From Salinibacterium sp. TMP30 (GTDB taxonomy: Bacteria; Actinomycetota; Actinomycetes; Actinomycetales; Microbacteriaceae), in assembly GCF_038397785.1 (NCBI RefSeq), contig NZ_CP151642.1:1426001-1490000 (forward strand): a stretch of DNA of 64,000 bases, read 5' to 3'. Under the pieces are notes generated by a model, which worked only from the letters and a program-made list of their open reading frames with translations, was not told where the DNA came from and did no database searches. This document shows, one piece after another, positions 37,890-49,574 of this stretch (the stretch's first letter is position 1; each line of letters begins with the position of its first letter). A program made the translations under genes and the position numbers.

Positions 37890-38071
37890 GTTCGGCCTCC
37901 ACTGGAAACTATCAACCTCGACTTGAGGTTTAAAGTTATGCTCAGTATGTATTTCTTAGTTTGAGAGTATGCGGACAGCGAGCTACACCGATGCACCGCC
38001 GACCGCGTGTCGGAAAGTGTTGGGGCAATTAGCGGGAATTGCTGTCTCTAGCCCTGCCCGCTCGACCCCGG

Positions 38072-38121
38072 GCAGACCACTGCAGACCAACGCAGACCGA
38101 CGCAGACCGACGCAGACACGC
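38072..38121. repeat. Five 10-bp tandem repeats between ftsQ and ftsZ
   Basis: Units GCAGACCACT, GCAGACCAAC, GCAGACCGAC, GCAGACCGAC and GCAGACACGC follow without spacing just beyond the ftsQ stop. The period equals one DNA helical turn, so repeats would face the same side. Could be a replication-slippage product or a protein-binding array. Confidence 0.75.
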
Positions 38122-38127
38122 ATCGTT

Positions 38128-39162
38128 CTAACTGGGCCGGAAAATTCCATTGCTGGGCGCCGACACGTCGAATTCGCCCGCTCTGCCAGCATCGGTAATC
38201 GAAATCAATGAGGCCAAGAGCACAGCCTTTCGAGCGGAGTCGCTCGCACTCCCCCACACCACTCGCTGGCCGACACCAGACAAGACGAGCGAGACATCAT
38301 CTTTAGTTGTCGCCGAGGCACTTTGCACTTGAGTCCGCAAATCAGCCGGCAGCGAAAGCAGTACCTCCGTGACAGCGGAGAATGCTGGACTTGAGGTGTC
38401 CGCACCCCCGGCGTCGATAACGGGAACGCCCTCAATGCGCTCCGCCGACTCCTGAATCGTGATGCCCGCCGGATCAACCAGTCGAAACACTCCATCAACC
38501 TTCACGGAGCCGATCGGTTCACGTTCAACAATATGAACCAACAGGGTGTCTGGCGGAACGATCTCCGTGACGTAGCTGCGGATCAGGGGGAATACCGAAA
38601 GGTCCTCGGTGATGGCGTCGAAGTTGAGAAGTGCGAGCGGCGTTCCCTGCTGCGTCTCAACTACCGCCTGAATCTCCGCAGGGTCGATACGGTTCGTGCC
38701 ATCAACCACGACAGTGCGCAGCGCCAAAATCGGCGAGAAGACAGCGACCGCAATGAGAGCAAGGAGAGATGCCACCACACCGGTCACCGAGAGAAGAGTG
38801 AGCTTGCGATTGCGTGCTCGCCGGGTGAAGCGACGCAGCTCAGCCCGTTCCGCGCGCTTTCTCGCTCGCGCAGCCTGACGAAGCTGCTTCTTGGCCAAAG
38901 AATCGGGAGTGGGTTCACTCCCACGTAATCGTGATCGCGGCGTGCGTTCACGTTGCGGCTTGTCAACTACTGCCGTCGACTTGACGGGCTTGGTGCCGCC
39001 ACCGGATGACGTGTCGGCAACAACACCGGAGCGGTGTGATTTCGGTGCAGCACCTCTCGAATTCGCCTGCGGTTGTTCTCCTGCTCCGTGTTTACGTCGC
39101 GATTTAGCGCTCAGACCGGTTGACTCGGCAACCGGCTTATCAAAACCCTCAGGCCTCTTCAC
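38128..39162 (-). CDS. ftsQ: Cell division protein FtsQ
   Basis: 344 aa. A long basic, disordered cytoplasmic part (about 1-115), one membrane helix (about 119-141), the POTRA domain (starting [17 protein letters not shown]) and the FtsQ/DivIB beta domain. I use the GTG at 39162, which has AGGTG upstream and overlaps murC by 14 bases. It links septal wall synthesis to the divisome outside the membrane. Confidence 0.92.
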   Translation of the reverse strand: MKRPEGFDKPVAESTGLSAKSRRKHGAGEQPQANSRGAAPKSHRSGVVADTSSGGGTKPVKSTAVVDKPQRERTPRSRLRGSEPTPDSLAKKQLRQAARARKRAERAELRRFTRRARNRKLTLLSVTGVVASLLALIAVAVFSPILALRTVVVDGTNRIDPAEIQAVVETQQGTPLALLNFDAITEDLSVFPLIRSYVTEIVPPDTLLVHIVEREPIGSVKVDGVFRLVDPAGITIQESAERIEGVPVIDAGGADTSSPAFSAVTEVLLSLPADLRTQVQSASATTKDDVSLVLSGVGQRVVWGSASDSARKAVLLASLISITDAGRAGEFDVSAPSNGIFRPS

Positions 39163-40597
39163 TCGGCACCTGATCTGCAGCAGCCGGATCAGAAGCACCC
39201 AATGATCTGCGGCTTTCCATTGCTGCAATGAGCTGCGGGATGATGCGGTAGACGTCGCCACAACTGAGCGTCATCACAATGTCACCCTCGTTCGCGAGCT
39301 CAGCAACACGGTCTGCAGCCAGTTGCCAGTCGGGAACGAAATCGACGCGGGAAGCGTCGGAAAATTGCGACGAAACAAGTTCACCAGTAACGCCAGGAAT
39401 CGGATCTTCACGGGCACCAAAAACATCGAGCACCACCGTGTGGTCGGCGAGCCGCTCATACACTTCGGCAAACTCGGTGGCCATATCACGGGTACGGCTG
39501 AAGAGATGCGGCTGATGCACCGCAATCAGCTTTCCGCTACCGAGCACGCTGCGCGCGCCGCTCAAGGCCGCCTCCACCTCGGTGGGATGGTGAGCGTAAT
39601 CGTCATAGACGCTTACGCCATCCACAACCGCATGAAGTTCAAAACGCCGCTGGGTTCCGGCGAAAGTTGATACGGCGTCGATCGCAGCGCCAAGCTCAAA
39701 GCCGAGCCCGACAAGAACCGCAATTGCTCCTGTGGCATTGACCGCGTTGTGGCGGCCAGGAACCGACAACTGCACGCGCTCTTCGCGGCCATCAATGACA
39801 ATCGAGAAAGCAACCGGGCCCTCAGAAGTCAACGAATGCATCCGCACCGTAGCATCCTCAGCTTCACCGAACGTGACGATGTTCGTGTGTGTCAACCGGT
39901 TCGTGACCCGAATCGCACCAGCGTCATCGCTCGACACCACAACCGCCTCCGAGGCGCCAGACGCGAACGCAACAAAAGCATCATCAAATGCTTCGTGCGA
40001 GCCGTAGTGATCCAGATGATCGGCATCGACATTCGTAATCACTGCAATCGCCGTCGAATAGAGCAAGAACGAGCCGTCGGACTCATCAGCCTCAACAACA
40101 AAAAGATCGTCAGTCCCCGAACCTGAACTCGTGCCAAGACCCTGGATGACACCGCCGTTAACGAAACTTGGCGATGCACCCAGCTCGCGCAAAGCAGTAA
40201 TGATCATGCCTGTCGACGTTGTCTTTCCGTGAGCTCCCGCGACAGCCACGAGTCGAGCATCACCGATCAGCCATGCCAGCGCCTGCGAACGGTGCAGCAC
40301 AGGGATGCCCCTCTGAACGGCTGCAAGATACTCCGGGTTATCGGGCCAGAGAGCTCCCGTGTACACCAATGCATCGGCATCGCCAAGATGGGCAGCATCG
40401 TGTCCGATACTGATCGTCGCACCTGCCGCGCGCAGCGAATCGATGTTGGTGTTTGTCGCACGGTCAGATCCTGTGACTGTGATTCCGGCATCGAGGAACA
40501 ACTGAGCGATTCCGCTCATGCCTGCGCCGCCGATACCCACGAAATGGGCCGACGTCAGCGGTCCAGGTAGCGGCATGGTCAGGTCGGGAAAGATCAT
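39149..40597 (-). CDS. murC: UDP-N-acetylmuramate-L-alanine ligase
   Basis: 482 aa; adds the first amino acid to UDP-MurNAc. N-terminal [14 protein letters not shown] for UDP binding, P-loop [13 protein letters not shown], and the central EADESDGSF and [10 protein letters not shown] motifs are all present. ATGA overlap with murG. Confidence 0.97.
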   Translation of the reverse strand: MIFPDLTMPLPGPLTSAHFVGIGGAGMSGIAQLFLDAGITVTGSDRATNTNIDSLRAAGATISIGHDAAHLGDADALVYTGALWPDNPEYLAAVQRGIPVLHRSQALAWLIGDARLVAVAGAHGKTTSTGMIITALRELGASPSFVNGGVIQGLGTSSGSGTDDLFVVEADESDGSFLLYSTAIAVITNVDADHLDHYGSHEAFDDAFVAFASGASEAVVVSSDDAGAIRVTNRLTHTNIVTFGEAEDATVRMHSLTSEGPVAFSIVIDGREERVQLSVPGRHNAVNATGAIAVLVGLGFELGAAIDAVSTFAGTQRRFELHAVVDGVSVYDDYAHHPTEVEAALSGARSVLGSGKLIAVHQPHLFSRTRDMATEFAEVYERLADHTVVLDVFGAREDPIPGVTGELVSSQFSDASRVDFVPDWQLAADRVAELANEGDIVMTLSCGDVYRIIPQLIAAMESRRSLGASDPAAADQVPSEEA

Positions 40598-41688
40598 GAT
40601 GTCAATGGTAGATCGCGGCCGAGAGCCCGATCGACGAGCTCGAGCATCCGATCGGTTCCGTCAAGCGAGCCAATGGTCGATGCGCGCGCTGCCATGTCGG
40701 CGATAACCGCACGTTTGCGCAGCATCGGCACAAGCTCGCTGCTCACCCATTGACCGGTGAACTGCGCGTCAGAAACCACCACCGCTGCACCAGCATCAAC
40801 GGCGGTGCGCGTGTTAAATTTTTGCTCACCATTGCCGACGGGATAGGGAACATAAATGGCGGGGATACCGAGCCCAGTGAGTTCAGCAACCGTTGATGTT
40901 CCTGCACGAGCGATCGCCAAGTCTGCCGCCGCCAAAGCAAGCTCCATGCGGTTGCAATACTTCACGACGACGTAGCCCGATAGTTGAGGATCCTCGACCA
41001 CCTCGCGGTACTCGCCCGTGATGTGAAGAACCTGCCAGCCTGCGCCCAAAATACGTGTCACCGAACCCGCAACAGTGTCATTGATGCGCTTTGCTCCCGA
41101 CGACCCACCGGTCACGAGAAGGGTGGGCTTCTTGGGGTCGAGCCCAAAAAAACCGTCCGCCTCGACGCGAGCGGCAAACCGGTCCAGAGTTTCGATCTCG
41201 GCCCGGAGAGGCATCCCGACAACGACGCCACCACGAATGGGCGTGCGGTCAAAGGCTGTACCAACAAATGACGTAAAGAACGACCCCAGACGATTGGCAA
41301 TTCCTGGACGACTGTTCGCCTCGTGAATCACGAAAGGCACACGTGCCTTGCGCGCGCCAAGATACGCCGGAGCCGCAACATAACCGCCGAAACCGACTAC
41401 GACATCCACACCGCGGTCGGTGATGAGCTCAGCTACATGGTCGATAGTGTCACGGAGGCGACGCGGAAACTTCAGCGCCGCACGATTGGGGCGCCTCGGA
41501 AACGGGAGTTTGTCGATCGTCAGCAGTTCGAAACCACGCTCCGGAACAAGTCGCGCCTCGAGACCTTCTTCAGTGCCGAGCACAAGCACGTGCGACTCTG
41601 GCTCTCGCACGCGAATTCGCTCGGCAACAGCAAGCAGGGGGTTCACATGACCGGCTGTTCCGCCGCCAGCAAGCAAATACGTTGTCAT
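40594..41688 (-). CDS. murG: Lipid II synthase (MurG glycosyltransferase)
   Basis: 364-aa GT28 enzyme adding GlcNAc to lipid I at the inner membrane face. Lipid-facing loop [16 protein letters not shown], acceptor motif [12 protein letters not shown] and donor-binding region [12 protein letters not shown], plus [14 protein letters not shown] overlaps with ftsW and murC. Confidence 0.97.
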   Translation of the reverse strand: MTTYLLAGGGTAGHVNPLLAVAERIRVREPESHVLVLGTEEGLEARLVPERGFELLTIDKLPFPRRPNRAALKFPRRLRDTIDHVAELITDRGVDVVVGFGGYVAAPAYLGARKARVPFVIHEANSRPGIANRLGSFFTSFVGTAFDRTPIRGGVVVGMPLRAEIETLDRFAARVEADGFFGLDPKKPTLLVTGGSSGAKRINDTVAGSVTRILGAGWQVLHITGEYREVVEDPQLSGYVVVKYCNRMELALAAADLAIARAGTSTVAELTGLGIPAIYVPYPVGNGEQKFNTRTAVDAGAAVVVSDAQFTGQWVSSELVPMLRKRAVIADMAARASTIGSLDGTDRMLELVDRALGRDLPLTS

Positions 41689-43172
41689 TGACGCCCTCGT
41701 GCTCGGTTAGCTGCAAGCATGCGCGAGCGATCGGCAGCAGACTGCGTTGGTGGTGCCGCTGGTGTCGTGGTTCGACGCTCAGGCCTGTTTCCCGCTCTCG
41801 CAAACGACAACACGATACCGATGGCGAGAAGCGTCGCGATTAGTGCGGAGCCACCCGTCGAGATCAGCGGCAACGGAACCCCGAGAACGGGAAGCACTCC
41901 CAACACCACAGCGAAGTTTACGAAGGCTTGGCCGACAGTCCAAACCATAACGCCAGCAGTGGCGATCCGCACAAAGCCGTCGTTCGTTGAGCGGATGATG
42001 CGAATGAAGGCGATCGCTAAGACTACGAACAGCAAGAGGACGACGATCGCGCCGATGAGCCCAAGTTCTTCGCCAATAATGGCGAAAATGTAGTCATTGT
42101 CAGCGTGGGGAAGCCACCCGCGCTTTGCTACCGAGTTGCCAAGGCCTTTTCCAAAAATGCCGCCTCCAGCCAAAGCCCAATACGCATGGTCGATTTGCCA
42201 GCACGAATCTTGATAGTCGAGCTCGGTGCATCCATTGATCCAGACGCCGATGCGAGAACTCCGAGAACTGCTAGTACCCGCAAACAGCAGCGCACCCACT
42301 GCCACAGCCAGAACGCCAACCGCGAGAAAACGCAGTCGCACCCCCGCGAAGTACAAGCACGCGAAAACGATGAGGAGCATGATGGATGCTGTGCCCAAGT
42401 CGTTTCCAATGAGCACGAAGCCAATGGCAGCGCCGGCTACCGGAGCGACAGGCAGCAGTACATGCCGCCAGTCGGAAAGCAGATCCTGTTTCGTTGACAG
42501 GACCACAGCTACCCAGACGATCACTGCGACCTTGACAAACTCAGACGGCTGAGCGGTAAAGGAACCGAAATGGATCCAGTTCTGGTTTCCGCCGTAGCCG
42601 TAGCCGATGCCAGGAATGAAAACGAGTAGTTGAAGAACTCCACCTAAGAGCAGTCCTGGCCACGCCCATTTCTTCCAAAAGCCCACGGGCGCGCGCGAAG
42701 CAATGAGCATGAGCGGGACACCAATTACGGCAAACATACCCTGTCGCAAGAACCGTCCGAAGAACCCTTGGTCTTCAGCGAAAGATTCCACCGATGACGA
42801 TGAGAGCACCATTACGAGCCCAAAGATAACCAGGAAAAGTGTGGTGCCTAACAGCAGAAAGAAGTTGCTCGATTGTGCCGAGAATATCCGTTTTACGGGC
42901 ACGCGCGCAGACACCGGTCCATCAGGCTGAGGAGCGGTAGTTGCGTCGGATTGTGCCTGTGTACCGCCTGCTGCAGAGGGGCGAGCGTAGGCGGCGGCAG
43001 CTGCTAGTGCTCGAGCAGCGCGCGAAGGCGCCGTGGGCGAGCTAGGCGCAGACGCCGAACGCTGTGTTCGAGAGGCGGTTGGCGCTTGACGTGCCTGCGA
43101 CTTGTGCTGTTGCGGAATCGGCGCCGAGCTATTAGGCCGTTGGGGTCGCTGTGGGGACGTCGGAGGTGTCAT
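41685..43172 (-). CDS. ftsW: Septal peptidoglycan polymerase FtsW
   Basis: 495-aa SEDS glycosyltransferase. A long Pro/Ser/Ala-rich cytoplasmic head (about 1-100) precedes ten membrane helices. SEDS signs: IGEELGLIGA, the essential Asp-containing region around HADNDYIFAI, and LPLISTGGSA. ATG at 43172 with GGAGG upstream, overlapping the end of murD by 41 bases. The head is rich in low-complexity sequence. Confidence 0.95.
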   Translation of the reverse strand: MTPPTSPQRPQRPNSSAPIPQQHKSQARQAPTASRTQRSASAPSSPTAPSRAARALAAAAAYARPSAAGGTQAQSDATTAPQPDGPVSARVPVKRIFSAQSSNFFLLLGTTLFLVIFGLVMVLSSSSVESFAEDQGFFGRFLRQGMFAVIGVPLMLIASRAPVGFWKKWAWPGLLLGGVLQLLVFIPGIGYGYGGNQNWIHFGSFTAQPSEFVKVAVIVWVAVVLSTKQDLLSDWRHVLLPVAPVAGAAIGFVLIGNDLGTASIMLLIVFACLYFAGVRLRFLAVGVLAVAVGALLFAGTSSSRSSRIGVWINGCTELDYQDSCWQIDHAYWALAGGGIFGKGLGNSVAKRGWLPHADNDYIFAIIGEELGLIGAIVVLLLFVVLAIAFIRIIRSTNDGFVRIATAGVMVWTVGQAFVNFAVVLGVLPVLGVPLPLISTGGSALIATLLAIGIVLSFARAGNRPERRTTTPAAPPTQSAADRSRMLAANRARGRQ

Positions 43173-44673
43173 CGCCGCTCCCTCCTACTCGCTCACGCAC
43201 GGCGGTCGCGAATTTCTCTCCGCGATCGGCATAACTCTCAAACTGGTCCATGGATGCCGCAGCTGGCGCCAATAAGACCGTGTCGCCTTCGGTCGCGATT
43301 CCGTGCGCCATCTCAACGACGCGCGGCATCACATGTTCAGTGTCAGTCGAGTCCACCTCGAAGACCGGAATCTGGGGGGCGTGTCGCTCGAATGCCGAAA
43401 GGATTGCCAGTCTGTCGGTGCCGATAACAATGGCGGCTTTGAGTCGTTTGGCGTGCTGTTGGATGAGCGGTGCGACATCCACTCCTTTCAGGAGCCCACC
43501 AACGATCCAAACAACCGGGTCTACCGCGGAGAGCGATGCGCTGGCGGCATGGGAGTTTGTGGCCTTGGAGTCGTTGATCCACGACACTCCCCCACGGTGA
43601 AGCACGAGCTGGTTGCGGTGCGGATCAACCTCAAAGCTGGCGACGCCGGCACGGAGCGCGTCGACGCTGACTCCAGCTGCTCGAGTGAGGGCGCTCGCGG
43701 CAAGAATATTGGCGAGCATGTGCGGCGCTGCAAGGTTTCGCTGGCGAAGCTCATCGAGAGTGAAGAGTTCGACGGCTTCATTGTGGCGATCGTCGTGAAA
43801 TGCACGCTCGACGAGTAGGTCGCTCACGATACCAAAATCACTGGGTCCCGGAGTGTCGAGCCCAAAACCAATCGCACGACACCCGTCGATAACGTCGGCT
43901 TCCTCGACCATCGATTGCGTTGCTAGGACTGCTCGGTTGTAGACCGCGGCAATCTTGGTGTTCGCGTACACGGTCGCTTTGGCCTGGGCGTAGGCGCCTC
44001 GAGAGCCATGCCAGTCGAGGTGATCGTCGGCGAGATTGAGGCAGACACTTGCTAGGGGCGAGATCGCACCGGCACCATGTCGCGGCATCCCGTGAAGTTG
44101 AAAGCTGGAGAGTTCCACAACAAGAAAATCGAAACCGTCGGGGTAGCGGATTGCATCAAGCACCGGGATGCCGATATTGCCGACGGCACCAGCGCGAAAG
44201 CCTGCGGTCGAAAGGATGTGCGCAGTCAGTTGAGCTGTCGTTGTCTTTCCATTGGTGCCGGTGATCGCAATCCATTCGGCAGGTGTGCCTGTCTTGTCGC
44301 GCAACCGCCACGCGAGCTCAATCTCTGTCCACATCGCTATACCGGCAGTGCGACACCACTCGAGCAGTAGATGATCGCGGGGATACCCGGGTGAGACGAG
44401 CACGACGTCGGGCATATGGGCGCTGAGGGCAGAAACCTGTTCCGGGGCGCTGCCTCCGAGTGCGAGGGTTGCTCCGATGACCTGCGTCATTTCGATGCGG
44501 TTGTCGGATGCGGCATCCGCCACGATAAGTACGTCGGCCGTGAGCTCGGTGAGGGTGTCAGCCGCAGAGAATCCGCTTGCGCCCAGCCCAAGCACAGCGA
44601 CCTTGAGGCCGCCCCATTCGGAGTTCCAACTGGTGAGAGTGTCGAGGTCGCGCACAGCTATTGGTTGATCCAT
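43132..44673 (-). CDS. murD: UDP-N-acetylmuramoyl-L-alanine-D-glutamate ligase
   Basis: 513 aa; adds D-Glu to UDP-MurNAc-L-Ala. N-terminal [18 protein letters not shown]-loop [13 protein letters not shown], and [11 protein letters not shown]. The ATG at 44673 (MDQPIAVRD) is used; the frame extends further up but that part lies within mraY. Overlaps mraY by 16 bases and ftsW by 41. Confidence 0.96.
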   Translation of the reverse strand: MDQPIAVRDLDTLTSWNSEWGGLKVAVLGLGASGFSAADTLTELTADVLIVADAASDNRIEMTQVIGATLALGGSAPEQVSALSAHMPDVVLVSPGYPRDHLLLEWCRTAGIAMWTEIELAWRLRDKTGTPAEWIAITGTNGKTTTAQLTAHILSTAGFRAGAVGNIGIPVLDAIRYPDGFDFLVVELSSFQLHGMPRHGAGAISPLASVCLNLADDHLDWHGSRGAYAQAKATVYANTKIAAVYNRAVLATQSMVEEADVIDGCRAIGFGLDTPGPSDFGIVSDLLVERAFHDDRHNEAVELFTLDELRQRNLAAPHMLANILAASALTRAAGVSVDALRAGVASFEVDPHRNQLVLHRGGVSWINDSKATNSHAASASLSAVDPVVWIVGGLLKGVDVAPLIQQHAKRLKAAIVIGTDRLAILSAFERHAPQIPVFEVDSTDTEHVMPRVVEMAHGIATEGDTVLLAPAAASMDQFESYADRGEKFATAVRERVGGSGDDTSDVPTATPTA

Positions 44674-45755
44674 TCGAGGTAGAAGAGCCCGACACCGGCA
44701 GCAACAAACATCGCCGCGATCAACCAGAAACGCACGACGACCGTGACTTCTGCCCACCCTTTGAGTTCGAAGTGGTGGTGCAGCGGACTCATCAGGAAGA
44801 TGCGTTTACCGCCCGTTATTTTGAAGTAGGCGCGCTGCAGGATCACGGATCCGGTAACGATGAGGAACAGACCGCCAATGAGGACGAGCAGAAGTTCGGT
44901 GCGGCTCATGATGGCAAGAGCTGCAAGTGCGCCGCCGAGGCCAAGCGAACCAGTGTCTCCCATGAATACGTGGGCGGGCGAGGTGTTCCACCAGAGGAAT
45001 CCGATAAGCGCTCCGGCTATTGCCGCGGCGATGATCGCAAGATCGAGAGGGTCGCGCACTTCGTAGCACTTGTAGAGCACTTCCCTGTCGATGCTGACGT
45101 TGCTGCACGACTGGTTGTTCTGCCAGAAACCGATGACGATGTAGGAGGAAATTGCGAAGATGGCGGATCCTGTGGCGAGACCATCAAGACCATCAGCGAC
45201 GTTAACACCATTCGACGTGCTCACGATGATGAGTGTCACCCAAATGGCAAACAGGATCGCACCGCTGATGACGCCGAAGGTCGCCAGATCGAGCCAACTG
45301 ATGTCGCGGACGGCCGAAATCATGGTTGACGCCGGGGTAAGCCCGCCCGGGTCAGGGAAATTGAGTGCAAGCGCCGCGAAACCAGCGGCCACGATGACCT
45401 GGCCCGCGATTTTGGACCACCCACCTAGCCCTAAACTGCGCTGCTTACGAGTCTTCAAAAAGTCGTCGAGGAAACCGATCAGGCCCAGCCCGACCATGAG
45501 GTAGATGACGAGAAGTCCTGAAAGTGTGACGGTCTCTCCGGCAACCCAATGACCGACGAAGTATCCAGCGGTCGCGCCGATGATGAAGACGATTCCACCC
45601 ATTGTGGGTGTTCCGCGTTTGGTGTGATGGCTCTCTGGCCCATCATCCCGTATGAACTGTCCCCACTTCAATCGCACAAACAGGCGAATGAAAAGTGGCG
45701 TCAACAGAAGAGTGAAAATGAGCGAGAAGCCCGCTGAAATGAGAAGTGCGATCAT
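44658..45755 (-). CDS. mraY: Phospho-MurNAc-pentapeptide transferase
   Basis: 365-aa membrane enzyme making lipid I on undecaprenyl phosphate. Ten predicted helices; active-site motifs [25 protein letters not shown], and [11 protein letters not shown] followed by [17 protein letters not shown] overlap with murF. Confidence 0.97.
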   Translation of the reverse strand: MIALLISAGFSLIFTLLLTPLFIRLFVRLKWGQFIRDDGPESHHTKRGTPTMGGIVFIIGATAGYFVGHWVAGETVTLSGLLVIYLMVGLGLIGFLDDFLKTRKQRSLGLGGWSKIAGQVIVAAGFAALALNFPDPGGLTPASTMISAVRDISWLDLATFGVISGAILFAIWVTLIIVSTSNGVNVADGLDGLATGSAIFAISSYIVIGFWQNNQSCSNVSIDREVLYKCYEVRDPLDLAIIAAAIAGALIGFLWWNTSPAHVFMGDTGSLGLGGALAALAIMSRTELLLVLIGGLFLIVTGSVILQRAYFKITGGKRIFLMSPLHHHFELKGWAEVTVVVRFWLIAAMFVAAGVGLFYLEWINQ

Positions 45756-47155
45756 GCGGTTACCCCCGCAATCCGGTCGCCGAGGTGTCGGAGGCCGGCA
45801 GAGTTCGACGATTTCACCAACACAACATCGCCCTCTCGCAGTTCCTCACGCAGCAAAGCGTATGCCTCTTCGACGTTATCTACGAGCACCGACTCTCCAT
45901 CCCACGAACCCTCAAGTCCGGCTGCATTGTGGATGTGACGGGCTGCATGACCAACAACAATCAGTTTTTGCACGTTCAGTCGCACTATGAGTCGGCCAAT
46001 GCGATCGTGCTCTTCGTTGGCGTAGTCGCCCAGTTCCGCGATCTCGCCAAGCACAGCAACCGAACGGTTTTCGGGGCCAACAACCTGCACAAGCGTCTTC
46101 AGCGCAGCAGCCATCGAGTCAGGGCTCGCGTTGTAGGCGTCGTTAATGACCGTCACACCGCCGGGGCCCGCGAGCAGTTCCATACGCCATCGTTCGGCTC
46201 TTTCGACGGACTCCAGGGCAGCGACTGACCGGTGCGGGTCGATCCCCAGAGCGCGCGCAGCGGTGATCGCGGCGAGGGCATTTGTCACGTGATGTTCGCC
46301 CAAGATCCGCAATTGCACCGGGATCACTTCGCCGCCGACATGCAGGCTGAACGCGGTTCCCCGCGCGGTCGCTTCAACCTCGTCGGCCCACACATCCGCG
46401 CTGGAATCAAGGCCGAAGGAGCTGACAGCGGCGGCGGTCTGCTGCCCCATTGCCTTCACTCGGCTGTCGTCATAGTTGAGTACGGCGGTCGCCTGAGACG
46501 GCAAAGCGGTCACCATTTCAGATTTCGCGCGCGCAGTCGCCGCAGCGTCGCCAAATTTGCCAATGTGAGCGAGGCCAACCATGAGCACAATGCCGACGTC
46601 GGGCATCACAATCGACTGCAATCGGGTGATGTCACCGACACCGTCAGCACCCATTTCTACGACAAGATACCTAGTCTCCTCTGTCACGCCGAGCATCGTG
46701 ATGGGTGCCCCGACGTCGTTGTTGAATGACCCCTGTGGAGCGACCGTCTCGCCGTCGAGTTCGAGGATGCTCCGCAACATATTTTTCGTCGTTGTTTTGC
46801 CATTCGAGCCCGTGACGGCAACAACTTTGAGGTCTCCGCGGTCCCTTACTTTGGCGACGACAGCGCGAGCGAGTGCCTGGAGCGCGTGCACTCCATCGCC
46901 CACGATGATCTGCGCAACATCGATATCGAGAGGGTGTTCAGCAATCACCAGAGCGGCGCCATTTTCCACAGCACTGTGCGCGAAAAGGTGGCCATCGGTC
47001 AGTTCACCCCGAAGAGCGAAGAAAATTGATCCGGCTGTATTTAGCCGGGAATCAGTCTGCACAGCAACCCCCGGTAAACGACGTTGACCCATCGTCTCGT
47101 CAATAAGTGTCCCGCCGACGGCGGTGGCAATCTCGGCGATACTCAGTTCGATCAC
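45752..47155 (-). CDS. murF: UDP-MurNAc-tripeptide D-alanyl-D-alanine ligase
   Basis: 467 aa; adds D-Ala-D-Ala to the UDP-MurNAc tripeptide. P-loop [14 protein letters not shown], then [12 protein letters not shown] and [12 protein letters not shown] characteristic of MurF. GTG start with GGAG upstream. It comes 36 bases after ftsI: murE, normally between them, is not here. Confidence 0.96.
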   Translation of the reverse strand: MIELSIAEIATAVGGTLIDETMGQRRLPGVAVQTDSRLNTAGSIFFALRGELTDGHLFAHSAVENGAALVIAEHPLDIDVAQIIVGDGVHALQALARAVVAKVRDRGDLKVVAVTGSNGKTTTKNMLRSILELDGETVAPQGSFNNDVGAPITMLGVTEETRYLVVEMGADGVGDITRLQSIVMPDVGIVLMVGLAHIGKFGDAAATARAKSEMVTALPSQATAVLNYDDSRVKAMGQQTAAAVSSFGLDSSADVWADEVEATARGTAFSLHVGGEVIPVQLRILGEHHVTNALAAITAARALGIDPHRSVAALESVERAERWRMELLAGPGGVTVINDAYNASPDSMAAALKTLVQVVGPENRSVAVLGEIAELGDYANEEHDRIGRLIVRLNVQKLIVVGHAARHIHNAAGLEGSWDGESVLVDNVEEAYALLREELREGDVVLVKSSNSAGLRHLGDRIAGVTA

Positions 47156-47191
47156 GTGGTGTGCTCCAGGTTGGGTGAACGCAGCGAAAAA

Positions 47192-48925
47192 TCACCAGCG
47201 CAGTGGCAGATCCGGTCCCGACGATCCTGACGGAGAAACACGGTAGGTGGTAAGCGTCTGGGCCATGATGTCTCGGAAAGTCGAGGCAATCGCGCCCGAA
47301 TAAATGCTATCGGGGATACCTGCGGTTGCGATCACCACGTACTCAGGATTATCTGCTGGTGCGATGCCTGCGTAAGAAATAACTACTTTACGGCCATACC
47401 CGCCGTCCTCGGCCACTTGTGCAGTTCCGCTCTTGACGGCAACGCGATATCCAGGGATTTGAAGATTGGGTGCCGAGCCGCTTGAACTGTAAACCATCTC
47501 CATCATCTGCAGCGTCTGCTCGGATGCTTCTTTCGAAACAACTCGGGTGCCTTCGGTGGATGGAGTGTCAGTGACGCTGCCGTCAGGCCAATAACAGCCC
47601 TCAACGAGCGTCGCCGGCAGCCGAACGCCGTCGTTTCCCAGCGCCTGATATGCACTGGCCATCTGGATCGACGTCGTGCTGAGGCCCTGACCGAACTGCA
47701 CCGCATAGTTGGTGCGTGCATCCCACTCGCTGGCTTCGTAGAGCTTGCCACTTGACTCACCGTTAAAGTCGATGCCGGTCTTTTCGCCGAGCCCAAAGGC
47801 CTGCAAATAGTCGTGTCGAGCGGATGCTTTCAGGAGGTCGGTGTACTGGGCGATTGCAGTGTTGGATGACTCCACGAGGGCACCTGCGAGGGTCAGTCGC
47901 TGGTCTTCGTGGTAGAACGAATCGCTGATCACACCGCCACCGTTAGCAAGCTCGAGCGCGTATGGCGACACGACCTGCGTGCGCTGGTTGGCGCTGCCTG
48001 AATCGATCAGTGATGCCGCGGTCAGCGCTTTCACGGTCGAGCCGGGCTCGTATGGGGTGCTAAAGGCCCGGGAACCAAGGTCGCTGACGTCAGAAAGATT
48101 GACATTGTTCGGGTCGACTGTTGGCCAGTCACTGACGGCAAGGAGGTGTCCGTCACTCACGCGCATGACTACCCCGGTCGCCCACGTGGCTCCCAGCGCC
48201 TCCGCAGTCTGCGCCATGCGCTGCTGCACATAGAACTGAAGGTCGCGGTCAATCGTGAGCTTGAGAGTACCGCCGTCCTTTTGCTGAAGAATGTCAACGG
48301 AACTACCTGGCAGAGCAACACCATCTTCACCGCGGGCATAACTCGCTTCGCCGTCCTGACTTGCCAAGCACTCGTCGTGAGTCAGTTCGAGGCCTGCCTG
48401 TGGGCCGTCGGTGCCGATGAAGCCCACAAGGTTGCCGGCGATTTCCCCATTGGGGTAGCTGCGCTCTGGCCGCAATTCGTAGTAAAGCCACGCAATGTCG
48501 AGCTTGGCAACGGCTTGATACTGCTCAAGGGTGATGCCCTGTGCTAAGTATTCGAAGTCTGACTCGGGATTCTCCAGAATCATGGTCAGAAGCGCCGTGG
48601 GGTCACCCCCGATGACAGCGGTGATCTTCGTGAGGTCTTCCAACACGACGACGGATGCATCCTTACGGAGCAGAGTTACGCGCGGCGATATGATGATATC
48701 GAAACGCTCAACGCTATCGGCGAGGACCGCTCCCCTCGTGTCAACGATGTCACCGCGAGTGCCATGCGTCACGCGAGTCAGAGTGCGCTTCGTGTCGGCT
48801 TCCGCCGTGAGGGCGTCAGCTTGAACAACTTGCAAGTCAATAAGTCGCACGACGAATACCGCGGTCAACGCCAGAACCGTAAACACAACGAAGGCGACCC
48901 TGGCACGTGTTGAGCGCGGCGTCAT
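47192..48925 (-). CDS. ftsI: Septal transpeptidase FtsI (PBP2/PbpB class)
   Basis: 577-aa class B penicillin-binding protein. One N-terminal membrane helix (about 10-30), a dimerisation domain beginning RGDIVDTRGAVLA, and a transpeptidase domain with S296TVK, SSN at 353-355 and KSGT at 498-501. It cross-links septal wall with FtsW. Confidence 0.95.
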   Translation of the reverse strand: MTPRSTRARVAFVVFTVLALTAVFVVRLIDLQVVQADALTAEADTKRTLTRVTHGTRGDIVDTRGAVLADSVERFDIIISPRVTLLRKDASVVVLEDLTKITAVIGGDPTALLTMILENPESDFEYLAQGITLEQYQAVAKLDIAWLYYELRPERSYPNGEIAGNLVGFIGTDGPQAGLELTHDECLASQDGEASYARGEDGVALPGSSVDILQQKDGGTLKLTIDRDLQFYVQQRMAQTAEALGATWATGVVMRVSDGHLLAVSDWPTVDPNNVNLSDVSDLGSRAFSTPYEPGSTVKALTAASLIDSGSANQRTQVVSPYALELANGGGVISDSFYHEDQRLTLAGALVESSNTAIAQYTDLLKASARHDYLQAFGLGEKTGIDFNGESSGKLYEASEWDARTNYAVQFGQGLSTTSIQMASAYQALGNDGVRLPATLVEGCYWPDGSVTDTPSTEGTRVVSKEASEQTLQMMEMVYSSSGSAPNLQIPGYRVAVKSGTAQVAEDGGYGRKVVISYAGIAPADNPEYVVIATAGIPDSIYSGAIASTFRDIMAQTLTTYRVSPSGSSGPDLPLRW

Positions 48926-48953
48926 CAGTTCTCCCCTAGGTCAATCAGTACAA

Positions 48954-49574
48954 TCATCGCGTCACTGGTGCGGGAATTGCGTTATTCGCTGCCTCTGGCG
49001 CGGCGGTCAACGGCGCGGCGCTCGATGGGGTTTCTGCGGAGGCCACGGTCGTGGCTGCGGCTGCGGCAGCCGTCGCTTTCGCGGCCTTTGCCGCTGCAGC
49101 GGTCTCTGCGCTGACCAACGGCATACCGGTCAGAAGCGTGTTTCCCACAAGCCCACACGTTCCGCCACAGCCGGTCGGATCCGCGCTGCCCGGAAGGCGA
49201 AAGACAGCGCCGTCAGCTAGGTTGAGCGAAAAGGGGGTGGCGTTGGGAACCATTCCGAAGCCAGCCGCCTGAGCCGCAAGATTCTGCGACGACGACTGGA
49301 GCGCCAGTGACTCAAGCAGGTTCTGCTCCGTGCGGTTCAAGAGCTTCTGCTGATCCTGCAGCGAATCGATCTGGTACGCGCCCTGCGTCACCACGATGCT
49401 GAGCAAGAGTTGCGCGGCGAGGATCACAAACATGCTGGCGACTGTGACTACCGCGTAGAGCGCCCGAGGGCGGGCCTTGCGCTGTGCGCGCGTCGTGACG
49501 ATCTCGATGTGAGATGGGCGCTGTCGAGGGCTCTGCGGTGGCTGTGGCTGCGCATAAGCGAGGTTAGTGCTCAT
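48954..49574 (-). CDS. FtsL-like divisome protein
   Basis: 206 aa. A basic cytoplasmic tail (about 1-38), one membrane helix (about 40-63), and a coiled-coil-like stretch ([20 protein letters not shown]). Length and place between rsmH and ftsI fit FtsL. The extracytoplasmic part is unusual: a Cys pair in TGCGGTCG followed by a long Ala/Thr-rich tail, absent from short FtsL proteins. ATGA overlap with rsmH. Assignment rests on position and topology, not on sequence identity. Confidence 0.72.
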   Translation of the reverse strand: MSTNLAYAQPQPPQSPRQRPSHIEIVTTRAQRKARPRALYAVVTVASMFVILAAQLLLSIVVTQGAYQIDSLQDQQKLLNRTEQNLLESLALQSSSQNLAAQAAGFGMVPNATPFSLNLADGAVFRLPGSADPTGCGGTCGLVGNTLLTGMPLVSAETAAAAKAAKATAAAAAATTVASAETPSSAAPLTAAPEAANNAIPAPVTR

